Both the position numbers and the translations under genes were made by a program. DNA of 64,000 nucleotides, taken from Candidatus Muiribacterium halophilum. Its GTDB lineage: Bacteria; Muiribacteriota; Muiribacteriia; Muiribacteriales; Muiribacteriaceae. Where the stretch lies: contig PKTG01000130.1 of NCBI GenBank assembly GCA_002869225.1, positions 1 to 64,000 on the forward strand, written 5' to 3'. Positions 1 through 9,126 of the stretch are shown piece after piece; position 1 is the stretch's first letter; the number at the start of each line of letters is the position of its first letter. The notes under the pieces are model-generated. The model was not told the origin of the DNA. It did no database searches and saw only the letters and a list, made by a program, of their open reading frames with translations.

Positions 1-1256
1 CCCTTTTTCACCTGACCCACATCTTTGATAAGCTTACCTTTTTCATCTGTTGTAAGACTATACCCTTTTGAGATGATATTCATAGGACTTAGAAGATTGA
101 GTTTCATCTTTAATCTATCAACTGTATCCTTCTTCTCTTTTAGATTCTCTAACATATATCTTTGTAGAGATTGTCTAAGATCATCCAGTTTCATATTAAG
201 TTCGTTAAAAGTCTTTTCTGTCTTCATAAGTCCGACAGATGCATTAGTAAGCCTCATCCTGTAATTCTCAAGCATAGATTTAGGTGATGATAATAGAATT
301 CTTCTATGGTTAATAAGTTGATATCTTTTTTCTGATACCACAGACATCAAGAGTTTTGATAGTCTACGTATAGAGAAATGTTGTAATTCTTTTTTTCTAA
401 TAAGAAGATTATTTTCAAGCATCCTGATAAGATGTCTCTTTAGATCACTAAGTCTTTTCCTTAACTCTCTTTTTTGTCTTACTAACATCTCTGCCGCAGC
501 TGTTGGAGTCTCTGCCCTTATATCTGCTACCATATCTGATATCAGAATATCTATCTCATGTCCTACTGCAGATATTACCGGAATCTTTGATTCAAACACC
601 GCTCTTGCGACTATCTCTTCATTGAAAGGCCATAGATCTTCAATTGATCCACCGCCTCTTCCTATTATAATAACGTCAACACGTCCATCTTCGTTTAAAG
701 CTTTTATACCTGCTACTATTTCACCTGCTGCTTCTTTCCCCTGAACCCTTGAGTTTTTAATTATCACATCAAAAAGCTCACCCTTTAGGATCTTGATCAT
801 ATCCTTAAACCCGGCAGCTTGCATTCCGCTAACAACACCTATCTTATTTACAATATCAGGAAGCTTTTTTTTATGTTCCGGCTCAAACAGTCCTTCCTTT
901 TTTAGTTTTGCTTTTAGTTCTTCAAACTTTCTTGCAAGAAGTCCAAAACCACTTTTTTCAAGATTTCTCACATAAAACTGATACTCACCTCTTGCGGTAT
1001 AAACTCCTATACTTCCATATATAAGAACATTATCACCGTTTTCTATTTTTGGAATATTTCCTTTATGATAACCTCTAAAATATACACATTTAATACTTGA
1101 CTGAGAATCTTTTACAGTAAAATATGCATGTCCAGATGGATATAATCTAAATCCTGATATCTCACCTTCAACAACGATATCATAAAGATTATGATCCTGT
1201 TCGATAAGACTTTTTATATATGAATTTAATTTGGTTACGGTTAAAATATCAGACAT
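1..1256 (-). CDS. xseA: Exodeoxyribonuclease VII large subunit (3' end beyond window)
   Basis: Manual translation of the minus strand from ATG at 1256: MSDILTVTKLNSYIKSLIEQDHNLYDIVVEGEISGFRLYPSGHAYFTVKD...VVSGMQAAGFKDMIKIL...IIIGRGGGSIEDLWPFNEEIVARAVFESKIPVISAVGHEIDILISDMVADIRAETPTAAAEM; classic XseA motifs. Absent from the ORF track because no stop lies in the window. Confidence 0.95.
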   Translation of the reverse strand, partial: MSDILTVTKLNSYIKSLIEQDHNLYDIVVEGEISGFRLYPSGHAYFTVKDSQSSIKCVYFRGYHKGNIPKIENGDNVLIYGSIGVYTARGEYQFYVRNLEKSGFGLLARKFEELKAKLKKEGLFEPEHKKKLPDIVNKIGVVSGMQAAGFKDMIKILKGELFDVIIKNSRVQGKEAAGEIVAGIKALNEDGRVDVIIIGRGGGSIEDLWPFNEEIVARAVFESKIPVISAVGHEIDILISDMVADIRAETPTAAAEMLVRQKRELRKRLSDLKRHLIRMLENNLLIRKKELQHFSIRRLSKLLMSVVSEKRYQLINHRRILLSSPKSMLENYRMRLTNASVGLMKTEKTFNELNMKLDDLRQSLQRYMLENLKEKKDTVDRLKMKLNLLSPMNIISKGYSLTTDEKGKLIKDVGQVKK

Positions 1257-2583
1257 TTTCTTCTAAAAACTTTGTTGTATATTTACCATTGGTAAATGTC
1301 TTATTATCCATTACCTTAGCATGAAAATCTGCAGTAGTAGAAAAACCTTCTACTTTGAATTCTGATAGCACTCTTTTCATCCTATTAATAGCTTCTTCTC
1401 TATCATTACCCCAGACAAGAAATTTGGCTACCATTGAATCATAATATGGTGGGATCTCATAACCGGAATATATAAACGAATCGATCCTTACATTTGGACC
1501 ACCAGGAAATATAAGCTGCTCTGCTTTTCCAGCATCTGGCATAAAGTTATTTTCAGGATCTTCTGCATTTATTCGACATTCGATAGCATGTCCATTGATC
1601 TTAATATCTTCCTGATCTATTGTTAGTTCTTCTCCAGCTGCTATTTTGATCTGCCATTTAACAAGGTCCTGATTACAGACCATCTCAGATACTCCATGTT
1701 CAACCTGCAATCTTGTATTCATCTCCATAAAAAAGAATTGACCTTTATCATAAAGAAATTCAAGGGTGCCAGCACCTTCATATTTGATCATTGCAGCGAG
1801 AGATGCTGCTCTTTTGCAGATATCCTCTCTCTGTGCATCATCTAGTACAGGACAAGGAGATTCTTCGATAAGTTTTTGATGTTTTCTTTGTACAGAACAA
1901 TCTCTTTCATATAGATAAAGGGCTTTTCCTTTACCATCACCTAGAACCTGAACTTCTATATGTTTTGGATTCTCAACAAATTTTTCAATATAAACATCAG
2001 GATTACCAAAAGCCGAAAGAGCTTCATTTTGAGCAATCTCAAAATAATGGGAAAGTTCTTTCAAATCTCTGGCGATTCTCATTCCTCTTCCACCACCACC
2101 GAAAGATGCTTTTATTATTACAGGAAACCCTACTTCCTTTGCTATGGTCTTTGCATCCTCAACATCTTTTACTGCACCTTCACTACCTGGCAAAACTGGA
2201 ACGGATGCTTCTCTTGCTATTCTTTTAGCCATTGCTTTGTCTGACATATTCATCATGGTGTTAAGAGATGGTCCAATAAATTTAATATCATGTGCCTCGC
2301 AGATCTCAACAAAATTCTGATTTTCTGATAAAAATCCATATCCAGGATGAATCGCCTCTGCTCCGGTTATCTGAGCTGCAGATATTATATTTGGAATATA
2401 TAGATAAGAATCAATACTCGCAGCTTCTCCTATACACACTGCTTCGTCTGCAAGCATACGATGAAGTGACATACTGTCCGCTTTTGAATAAACTGCAACA
2501 GTCTTTATCCCAAGCTCTTTACAAGCCCTTATGACTCTTATTGCTATCTCTCCTCTATTTGCTATAAGTATTTTATTAAACAT
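1249..2583 (-). CDS. accC: Biotin carboxylase subunit of acetyl-CoA carboxylase
   Basis: MFNKILIANRGEIAIRVIRACKELGI..., ATP-grasp GGGGRGMR, MEMNTRLQVEHGVSEM. Confidence 0.95.
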   Translation of the reverse strand: MFNKILIANRGEIAIRVIRACKELGIKTVAVYSKADSMSLHRMLADEAVCIGEAASIDSYLYIPNIISAAQITGAEAIHPGYGFLSENQNFVEICEAHDIKFIGPSLNTMMNMSDKAMAKRIAREASVPVLPGSEGAVKDVEDAKTIAKEVGFPVIIKASFGGGGRGMRIARDLKELSHYFEIAQNEALSAFGNPDVYIEKFVENPKHIEVQVLGDGKGKALYLYERDCSVQRKHQKLIEESPCPVLDDAQREDICKRAASLAAMIKYEGAGTLEFLYDKGQFFFMEMNTRLQVEHGVSEMVCNQDLVKWQIKIAAGEELTIDQEDIKINGHAIECRINAEDPENNFMPDAGKAEQLIFPGGPNVRIDSFIYSGYEIPPYYDSMVAKFLVWGNDREEAINRMKRVLSEFKVEGFSTTADFHAKVMDNKTFTNGKYTTKFLEENV

Positions 2584-2639
2584 GTTTTATTCCTCTCAAA
2601 ATAGTTATGTTTTTTATTCCTTTTAATTTCTAAAAAACT

Positions 2640-2725
2640 ATGGGGTTTGGGATTTGGTGTTTGGTGTTTGAGTCTGTCTTGTTCTTCCCAAAATCCTAAA
2701 TCCAGCTTCATCCCAAAATCTGCTT
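2640..2725 (+). repeat. Mosaic intergenic repeat, copy A, between accC and the BCCP-like gene
   Basis: TGGGGTTTGGGATTTGGTGTTTGGTGTTTGAG...TTCTTCCCAAAATCCTAAATCCAGCTTCATCCC. Confidence 0.8.
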
Positions 2726-3178
2726 CTAAATTGCCTCTACCTCATAGAGTGCCTGTCCATACTCTACCGGATCCGAATCATTAATATAAATATTTTTTAC
2801 TACCAGATCAAAAGGAGCAAACACATCATATACTACTTCCATAGATACAATATGTCCCATTCTTTCACCATGGGCTATTGTATCTCCTTCCTTTAATCTA
2901 TCTGGAGAATCAGGTGGATGTATAGAGAAATATTTTCCCACTCTATCCGCTTCAATAAAAACGTTTTTATCTTTATCATCTGATTTTTCAATTATATTTT
3001 TATTTTGTTCTATAATTTGGTTCTCATAGAGATCAGAAATAACAGGTTGAATCGGAATAGCTTTCTTTATTTTTAATTTCTTGCTATTTAATTCTAATTT
3101 TAAACTAGTTGCTTCGGACTCTTCAAATTTCTTTAATACATCTTTAATAAGTTTTGTATCTATACTTTTTTTACCCAT
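2726..3178 (-). CDS. BCCP-like (biotinyl/lipoyl domain) protein; biotin-acceptor Lys replaced by Glu
   Basis: Located just upstream of accC; C-terminal domain GDTIAHGERMGHIVSMEVVYDVFAPFDLVVKNIYINDSDPVEYGQALYEVE matches BCCP fold, but VSMEV in place of EAMKM. Confidence 0.85.
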   Translation of the reverse strand: MGKKSIDTKLIKDVLKKFEESEATSLKLELNSKKLKIKKAIPIQPVISDLYENQIIEQNKNIIEKSDDKDKNVFIEADRVGKYFSIHPPDSPDRLKEGDTIAHGERMGHIVSMEVVYDVFAPFDLVVKNIYINDSDPVEYGQALYEVEAI

Positions 3179-3782
3179 CTGATCTTTCCTCCATCCGGGA
3201 TATCTTTTTCAGAAAATCCTGAAGAGCAAATTCCGGATCTATATCTTTCTCTTTAGCTTTTAATACAATATCAAATAACTCTTTACCTATCAGTTCATTT
3301 TCATTCAGATCTTCATTTCCCAGTTTCTCTTCGATATTATTTGAAGTCGCATGTAACCTTTTAATCATCTTCGATGCTTTCATCAACGCTGGTAGCTTTG
3401 AAGGAATAGAATCAAGTACAGAACCTTTTTCTTTCTTTTTACTACTGTTCCATAACTTTAATACATCCTGAGCAGATTCTGCTTTTTCTTCTCCAAAGAC
3501 ATGAGGATGTCTTGTTATAAGTTTTGAACAAATACCTTTTTCAACATCTTCATAATCAAATAATTCTTCCTCTTCCGCGATCACAGCTTGAAATGCTATC
3601 TGCAAAAGAAGATCCCCCAGCTCTTCACAATGAGCTGAGGGGTCTTTACTATCTATTGCATCGATTACTTCATAAGCCTCTTCGATTGTAAACTCTTTTA
3701 ATGTTTCAAAAGTCTGCTGTTGATCCCAAGGGCAACCTTTATCAGACCTTAGAGTTCGCATTATATCTAATAGTTTTTTCAT
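3171..3782 (-). CDS. mazG: Nucleoside triphosphate pyrophosphohydrolase MazG
   Basis: LDIMRTLRSDKGCPWDQQQTFETLKEFTIEEAYEVIDAID...EELGDLLLQIAFQAVIAEE; MazG motif. Confidence 0.93.
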   Translation of the reverse strand: MKKLLDIMRTLRSDKGCPWDQQQTFETLKEFTIEEAYEVIDAIDSKDPSAHCEELGDLLLQIAFQAVIAEEEELFDYEDVEKGICSKLITRHPHVFGEEKAESAQDVLKLWNSSKKKEKGSVLDSIPSKLPALMKASKMIKRLHATSNNIEEKLGNEDLNENELIGKELFDIVLKAKEKDIDPEFALQDFLKKISRMEERSDG

Positions 3783-5434
3783 AGTTTGTCATAATGGTAC
3801 TTAACATCATAAGTACTTGAAAGATCTTTCATCAAAGCTTCAAAAGCATCAGCTTTCTTTTTCTGCTCAAGCTTTGCCTGAAGTCTATCTTTTATCTCTT
3901 CAAAGGATTTTTTCGTTATACTTTTAACTTTAAGAAGAGCAGCACCATTTGGAAGATTAACAAATCCAGTAGTTCCACCTTCTTTTATTGTTTTAAGTTT
4001 TTCTGCTATTTCAGGGAAAATATCACTTCTCATAAATTCTCCAAGATATCCAGTACCATCTTTTCCAGGATCATCTGAATATTCTTTTACAAGAGCTTCA
4101 AAACTTTCGCCTTTATTAAGTCTTTCCATAATCTCTTTTTTAAGTTTCTCTATCTGATCCATTGGATGATTCTGAATAGCAAGGAAAATATAATTTCCTT
4201 CAAATACTCTATTATTATCCTGATAATAAGCTTTTAACTCACCATCTTTAAGAGTTGAGTTTTTATTTACATAATCTTCAATATAAGCGTTATGAATAAA
4301 CTGATCTATACTATCCTTGATCTCATCAGAATCAGGTTTTATAACCTTTTTAGCCTCCATTAATAGTGCATCTTTTTCTGTCATTGATGCAAGTAATTTC
4401 TGACTATTATTATCTTTTTTATAAAAATCCTTCATATAATCAGGTAGATTTTTCATCTCATTATCAAGTTGTTCCTGTCTAACTGCAGGTTTACCATTGA
4501 TTGTTGAGAGAACATCTCCAGATTTTTCATATGAAATATTATATTTTTTAAGGATTCCATCTTTCCACTCATTAAAAGCATCTCCCTGCTTTTCACTTGA
4601 AAGATTCTTTCTGATATCTTCTTTAACACTATCAAAATTTTTACTTCCTGCAGCTTTTTTACCAGTAAGGTAAATCAAATGCCAACCGAATCTTGTCTTA
4701 ACTGGATCTGATATTTCACCTTCTTTCATAGCAAACGCTGCATCAGCGAAAGGTTTTACCATTCTATCTTTTGTGAAGAATCCAAGATCTCCACCTCTTG
4801 CTTTTGAAGGACATGTAGAATACTGTTTTGCAGCATCTTCAAATTTAACCTCTCCACTTTCTATCTTCTTTTTAAGATCAACTAATTTCTTTCTGTTTTC
4901 TTCACCTTCAGGAAGTAAAATATGTGATGCTTTAACCTCAGCTTCCTGTTTGAACTTGTCCTGATTATCATCAAAATATTTTTTACAGTCTTCATCAGAA
5001 GCTTTTGTTGACTGATTTATTTCCTGTCTTTTTTCTCCCATAAAACGTTCTAAGATAAGACTTTCTCTTGTCTTTTCTATTCTATCCTTGATCTTATCTC
5101 TATAATTTTCTTTATCTATTCTTCTACCAGCTAATTTAAAATTAACATATCTTTCCAGAAGTTTTTTCTTTCCTTCAGGGTCCTTAAGTAATCTCACTCT
5201 GTACATTGGCGGAATCTTTTCAATTTCTTTATCAAATTCTGCTACAGTTACTTTACCATCTTTATATTCTGCAAGAACCGCATTTGGATCTTTTTCTGTC
5301 TTCATTGTATCTACCCCTTTTTTTGTTATTTTATTTGGCGTAGATGCATCAGCAGACTTTTTTGTTGCGTCGCATGCAACAAGACTTAACATAGAAATTG
5401 TAATGACTAATACAACAGCAAGCTTTTTTAACAT
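3779..5434 (-). CDS. Parvulin-type peptidyl-prolyl isomerase lipoprotein (SurA/PrsA-like)
   Basis: Lipobox LVAC; parvulin motif VKASHILLPEGEENRKKLVDLKKKIESGEVKFEDAAKQYSTCPSKARGGDLGFFTKDRMVKPFADAAFAMKEGEISDPVKTRFGWHLIYL; second SurA-like region. Confidence 0.9.
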   Translation of the reverse strand: MLKKLAVVLVITISMLSLVACDATKKSADASTPNKITKKGVDTMKTEKDPNAVLAEYKDGKVTVAEFDKEIEKIPPMYRVRLLKDPEGKKKLLERYVNFKLAGRRIDKENYRDKIKDRIEKTRESLILERFMGEKRQEINQSTKASDEDCKKYFDDNQDKFKQEAEVKASHILLPEGEENRKKLVDLKKKIESGEVKFEDAAKQYSTCPSKARGGDLGFFTKDRMVKPFADAAFAMKEGEISDPVKTRFGWHLIYLTGKKAAGSKNFDSVKEDIRKNLSSEKQGDAFNEWKDGILKKYNISYEKSGDVLSTINGKPAVRQEQLDNEMKNLPDYMKDFYKKDNNSQKLLASMTEKDALLMEAKKVIKPDSDEIKDSIDQFIHNAYIEDYVNKNSTLKDGELKAYYQDNNRVFEGNYIFLAIQNHPMDQIEKLKKEIMERLNKGESFEALVKEYSDDPGKDGTGYLGEFMRSDIFPEIAEKLKTIKEGGTTGFVNLPNGAALLKVKSITKKSFEEIKDRLQAKLEQKKKADAFEALMKDLSSTYDVKYHYDKL

Positions 5435-5518
5435 AGTTCCTCCAATATTTTATTTGTTTTTATGTTACATCTAGCAATTAAGATAGTCAAGGGGGGAAGA
5501 TTGATACCATCAATCTTC

Positions 5519-5700
5519 AGGTAAAGGAACGGACTTAATAACTGGAACTTGGGATAAAGCTGGATTTTGGATTTTGGGAAGATCAAAACTAACCCAAAAC
5601 CCACTTTTTAGGACTTTCTGCTTTTGTGCCTAATACCCACATTTCGCTTTACGCTTTACGATTACATTACTGTTCTAATGTTCACTGTTCAATGCTTTTA
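5519..5700 (-). repeat. Mosaic intergenic repeat, copy B
   Basis: CTTGGGATAAAGCTGGATTTTGGATTTTGGGAAGATCAAAACTAACCCAAAACCC...CATTTCGCTTTACGCTTTACG...GTTCACTGTTCAATGC. Confidence 0.85.
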
Positions 5701-7324
5701 GAAGAGAATCATAAATCTCATAATAATGTATTGCTTTTTCTTTTGAGATATCATCATCCTTTTGTGAATAAAGCATATAAAGATTATAATAAGCTTTATA
5801 GGATACAGGATAAAACTCAACGAATTTCTCAAGATCCTTTATTGCCATATCGTTTTCTCCAACTCCTATAAAACTAAGACCTCTGTAGAAAAATATTAGC
5901 GGTCTCTTTGAATAGTCTAAAGCTCTGTTAAACAGTTGAAGACTTTCTGTATAATTACCTTTATTGTAGTAGAATATTCCAGCATTATAATATGGAAGAT
6001 ACCAACCCGGATTTATTTTTATTGCTTTCTTAAAGTAGACTTGTTTTTCTGCCAAAGTTCCTTTTTTCATTCCTTGTTTCATGTAAATTCCAGATACGAA
6101 ATATAAAGAACTAAAAGCAATGAACAAAATACAGACATATATCCCTATTGTCCTTTTAAATAAATTAAGTTCTAATTTTTTACTCGGTACCTTTCCGTTT
6201 ATTACTGCCTGATTTATCACAAAGAACAATAATACAATTACAGATGGCAATCTCATTGGAAATGAAAACATAGATTGAAAAATAAGGTATAATAAAAGAG
6301 GTCTATACTTAGAACTAAAAAAGTACTTAATAATTGGCAAAAAGAGTAAGAATATTAATGTAACCCCAACAATTCCTAACTCACTAAATATCTGTAAGAC
6401 TTCATTATGAGCAAATTTAGCATCACAGAAATAATTATAGTCAAAATCAAAAACACATTCGTTTTGATAATAAAGGAAGGCTTCTTCAAATAGACCTAAT
6501 CCAGTACCAAACATAAAATAATTCTTTATTACCTCAAAGGTTGTCTTCCAAATATATAGTCTCTGACTTAGTGAATTTTTTATGCTGAAATCAAATAATG
6601 TCTTTACTTGCCATATATTGACTTTATGAGCAGAAAGATACGATATTGATATTATTACAGCTAAAACAAGAAGCCATTTCATAAGAGATTTTTTATCTTT
6701 TATATCCTTAATAAAAAAATATATAAGAAATAGAATCAGGAAGAATACAGTAGTTTTGGTAAGGACTAAAAATACAACAGAGACATATAATATGTTTATT
6801 AATCTTCTATAACCATAACACAAGTTAAAGATCACTACAGATGCTAAAAATTCTGCCACAAAGTTTTTATTTCCAAGTGTTGAAAATACACCGTTTAATA
6901 ATTGATAATCAGAATAATCTTTGTTTAAGAAAAATGGGTCAATCTGAAAAAATTGAAAGTACGCATATATAGAGATCATTATTGCAGAAAAGTTAATTAT
7001 ATGAACAAATTTTCTTTCATTATATTTAAAATCAATTCCAATTAATATATAAAAAACGAAAAATAATATAAGTGATGAAAAAGACTTCAATGGAAGTTTA
7101 GATATAAATATAGTATTTAATGTTATATAAACTAAAAAGCTCAGAAAGACTTTAGGATTAATAATATTTAATACTTTTTCTTTTAAAATATTACTTCCTA
7201 TTAAAAAAGACGAAAATATAGTTATTAAAAATCTTTTTGGTAATAAGAATATCTCTATAGAATCCTTTAAGAAAAATAAAGGAATGAGAGGAATAAGATA
7301 CTGTACAATTATTGTATTTACCAT
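5675..7324 (-). CDS. O-antigen ligase/Wzy_C-family membrane protein with C-terminal TPR
   Basis: Multiple TM segments; GNKNFVAEFLA...SQRLYIWKTTFEVIKNYFMFGTGLGLFEEAF...KFAHNEVLQIFSELGIVGVTLI (Wzy_C signature); C-terminal TPRs. Confidence 0.85.
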   Translation of the reverse strand: MVNTIIVQYLIPLIPLFFLKDSIEIFLLPKRFLITIFSSFLIGSNILKEKVLNIINPKVFLSFLVYITLNTIFISKLPLKSFSSLILFFVFYILIGIDFKYNERKFVHIINFSAIMISIYAYFQFFQIDPFFLNKDYSDYQLLNGVFSTLGNKNFVAEFLASVVIFNLCYGYRRLINILYVSVVFLVLTKTTVFFLILFLIYFFIKDIKDKKSLMKWLLVLAVIISISYLSAHKVNIWQVKTLFDFSIKNSLSQRLYIWKTTFEVIKNYFMFGTGLGLFEEAFLYYQNECVFDFDYNYFCDAKFAHNEVLQIFSELGIVGVTLIFLLFLPIIKYFFSSKYRPLLLYLIFQSMFSFPMRLPSVIVLLFFVINQAVINGKVPSKKLELNLFKRTIGIYVCILFIAFSSLYFVSGIYMKQGMKKGTLAEKQVYFKKAIKINPGWYLPYYNAGIFYYNKGNYTESLQLFNRALDYSKRPLIFFYRGLSFIGVGENDMAIKDLEKFVEFYPVSYKAYYNLYMLYSQKDDDISKEKAIHYYEIYDSLLKALNSEH

Positions 7325-8142
7325 TGATAATAATATTTCCCGTTAAGCCCCATATAATATTTCTTTTCTCCAGGAAGTCCTATTCTATTTGATGGATAAA
7401 ATCTAATATCCATAATTTCTATTGATTCATTTGTATTATTTGCAGGATCCGGGTCCATTGGAAAATATAATTTACCAGTGCCCGGATCGTATACTCTTGT
7501 ATTTATCCTATACCATCCTGAATGTACTTCAGCTGTATCCACATAAAAAGTAGTTACTTCCTGTGTATCACATACAAGCAAAGGGCCAGGTAAACTTGGG
7601 TCAGCTGATAATGAATATACATGTGGGCCAAGATAACCTTTTCTTAATTTAACTTCCCAATCATATTTAGATTGAGTAAAAGGATTTTCATAAAATCCTT
7701 TTGATGTATCATCATGCCACAGTAGATCAGCCACAGTTCTTCCATCACCTCTAAGATATGGAGCTCTATATTTGCCTTCATCAGGATAAAACTCCCATCT
7801 TTGTGGTGGTATCTGCGGATCAAGCATAGCATTTTCAAGTATTGTCAATAATGTCCAATCTTCTGGAGGAAGATCAGGAACATAAAGAGTAGGATCAATA
7901 GAAGCAGCAGTATACAATGCATTTAAATAATTATAGGTCTCTCCAACTTTTGGAAAGTATGCAAAATCATTATTATAATTTAGGAGTCCTCTACGAGTCT
8001 TGTTAAGTATTTCAAGTAATCTTGCTTCTTTTCCAATTTTAACTTTAGACTTTGGATTGGGAATAATAAGAGTTGCAAGTAAAAGCAAGATAACAGTAGA
8101 TAACATTATCTCTATAAAAGAAAAACCCTTATTTTTTTTCAT
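7318..8142 (-). CDS. Type IV pilin/type II secretion-like pseudopilin
   Basis: Prepilin N-terminal methylation motif KNKGFSFIEIMLSTVILLLLATLIIP. Confidence 0.85.
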   Translation of the reverse strand: MKKNKGFSFIEIMLSTVILLLLATLIIPNPKSKVKIGKEARLLEILNKTRRGLLNYNNDFAYFPKVGETYNYLNALYTAASIDPTLYVPDLPPEDWTLLTILENAMLDPQIPPQRWEFYPDEGKYRAPYLRGDGRTVADLLWHDDTSKGFYENPFTQSKYDWEVKLRKGYLGPHVYSLSADPSLPGPLLVCDTQEVTTFYVDTAEVHSGWYRINTRVYDPGTGKLYFPMDPDPANNTNESIEIMDIRFYPSNRIGLPGEKKYYMGLNGKYYYQW

Positions 8143-8144
8143 GT

Positions 8145-8996
8145 TTAGAATTCAGAAAGATCTCTGTCTCTATTTCCTTTCTCGATAATTTTATGAAGAT
8201 ATTTTGGAAATCTTATATCAAATATATCTCTTGTCTTGTATACGTTTGATACATTATCATAGGTAGAAGTAGCATTTACTGTCCTTGCCACTTCATAATT
8301 ACCGTCAGGCCATCCTTTTGCATTAAGTAGATTCGTCACATCGGTTGCATTACTTGCTGTACCTAAAACAGGACCACCTTTCCATTGAAATATGTTTACA
8401 GGATAGCCACCAAGATTAGATGCTGCAGTATTGATTTCAGTTACTACAGTAGGAGCTGCTACACCAAGAGTAACAGTAGTTGTCATAACTTCACTGTAAA
8501 CACCAGTAGAACCTTCTCCACCTGTTCCATATACACCAACAGAGGAAGCTGTTGCAGGGTTCATAGCCTCGTTTATAGGTCTCCAGGTTCCAAGATAAGA
8601 ATCACGTATTTCCCAGTCTTCTTTTTTTCCAGTATATGGATTGGGTGGAATCTCGTTAATATATATACGCTGTGATTTGATCTTATCTCGATCCGGGAAA
8701 TCAACTATTTCTTTCCCTGTAAGTTCTCTTTCCAAAGTCTGCAATGCAGTGAACCTAAGTGTCGTAGAATCAGTTTCAGTAAATGTAGGTATTATTGGAT
8801 ATTTTCCATGATCTCGATAATAAGCATCAAGTGCTGTTCTGATCTTTTCAAGTGTATTTATAGTCTTCTCTTCTCTGACATTCTGATATAAGGTCTCACC
8901 AAAAGGTATTGATGAATATGCAAGAAGTGTTATAATAGCGGTAACAGCCATTAATTCGATTAATGTAAATCCTTTATTTCTAAAAAGATTAAACAT
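8145..8996 (-). CDS. Type IV pilin/type II secretion-like pseudopilin
   Basis: Prepilin motif RNKGFTLIELMAVTAIITLLAYSSIPF; Tyr-rich GspG-like YYRDHGKYP. Confidence 0.88.
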   Translation of the reverse strand: MFNLFRNKGFTLIELMAVTAIITLLAYSSIPFGETLYQNVREEKTINTLEKIRTALDAYYRDHGKYPIIPTFTETDSTTLRFTALQTLERELTGKEIVDFPDRDKIKSQRIYINEIPPNPYTGKKEDWEIRDSYLGTWRPINEAMNPATASSVGVYGTGGEGSTGVYSEVMTTTVTLGVAAPTVVTEINTAASNLGGYPVNIFQWKGGPVLGTASNATDVTNLLNAKGWPDGNYEVARTVNATSTYDNVSNVYKTRDIFDIRFPKYLHKIIEKGNRDRDLSEF

Positions 8997-9089
8997 TTAA
9001 TTCACCTCTTTCCTTTTTAATAAACACTTGTCTATTATTATTATAACATTAAAATGCGCTGCAAGTCAATTTAGCACTGTTTAACTAAT

Positions 9090-9122
9090 AAAAAAAAAGC
9101 CCTCCGTAGAGGGCTTTTTTTT
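9090..9122. terminator. Bidirectional intrinsic terminator
   Basis: AAAAAAAAGCCCTC-CGTA-GAGGGCTTTTTTTT. Confidence 0.85.
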
Positions 9123-9126
9123 AAAA

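Noticed and set aside
1960-2534. Three plus-strand ORFs antisense to accC (1960-2244, 1965-2228, 2292-2534)
   Set aside because: Shadow ORFs of a highly conserved minus-strand gene. The same applies to most other antisense ORFs in the track (e.g. 13506-13745, 31093-31458, 39237-39572).
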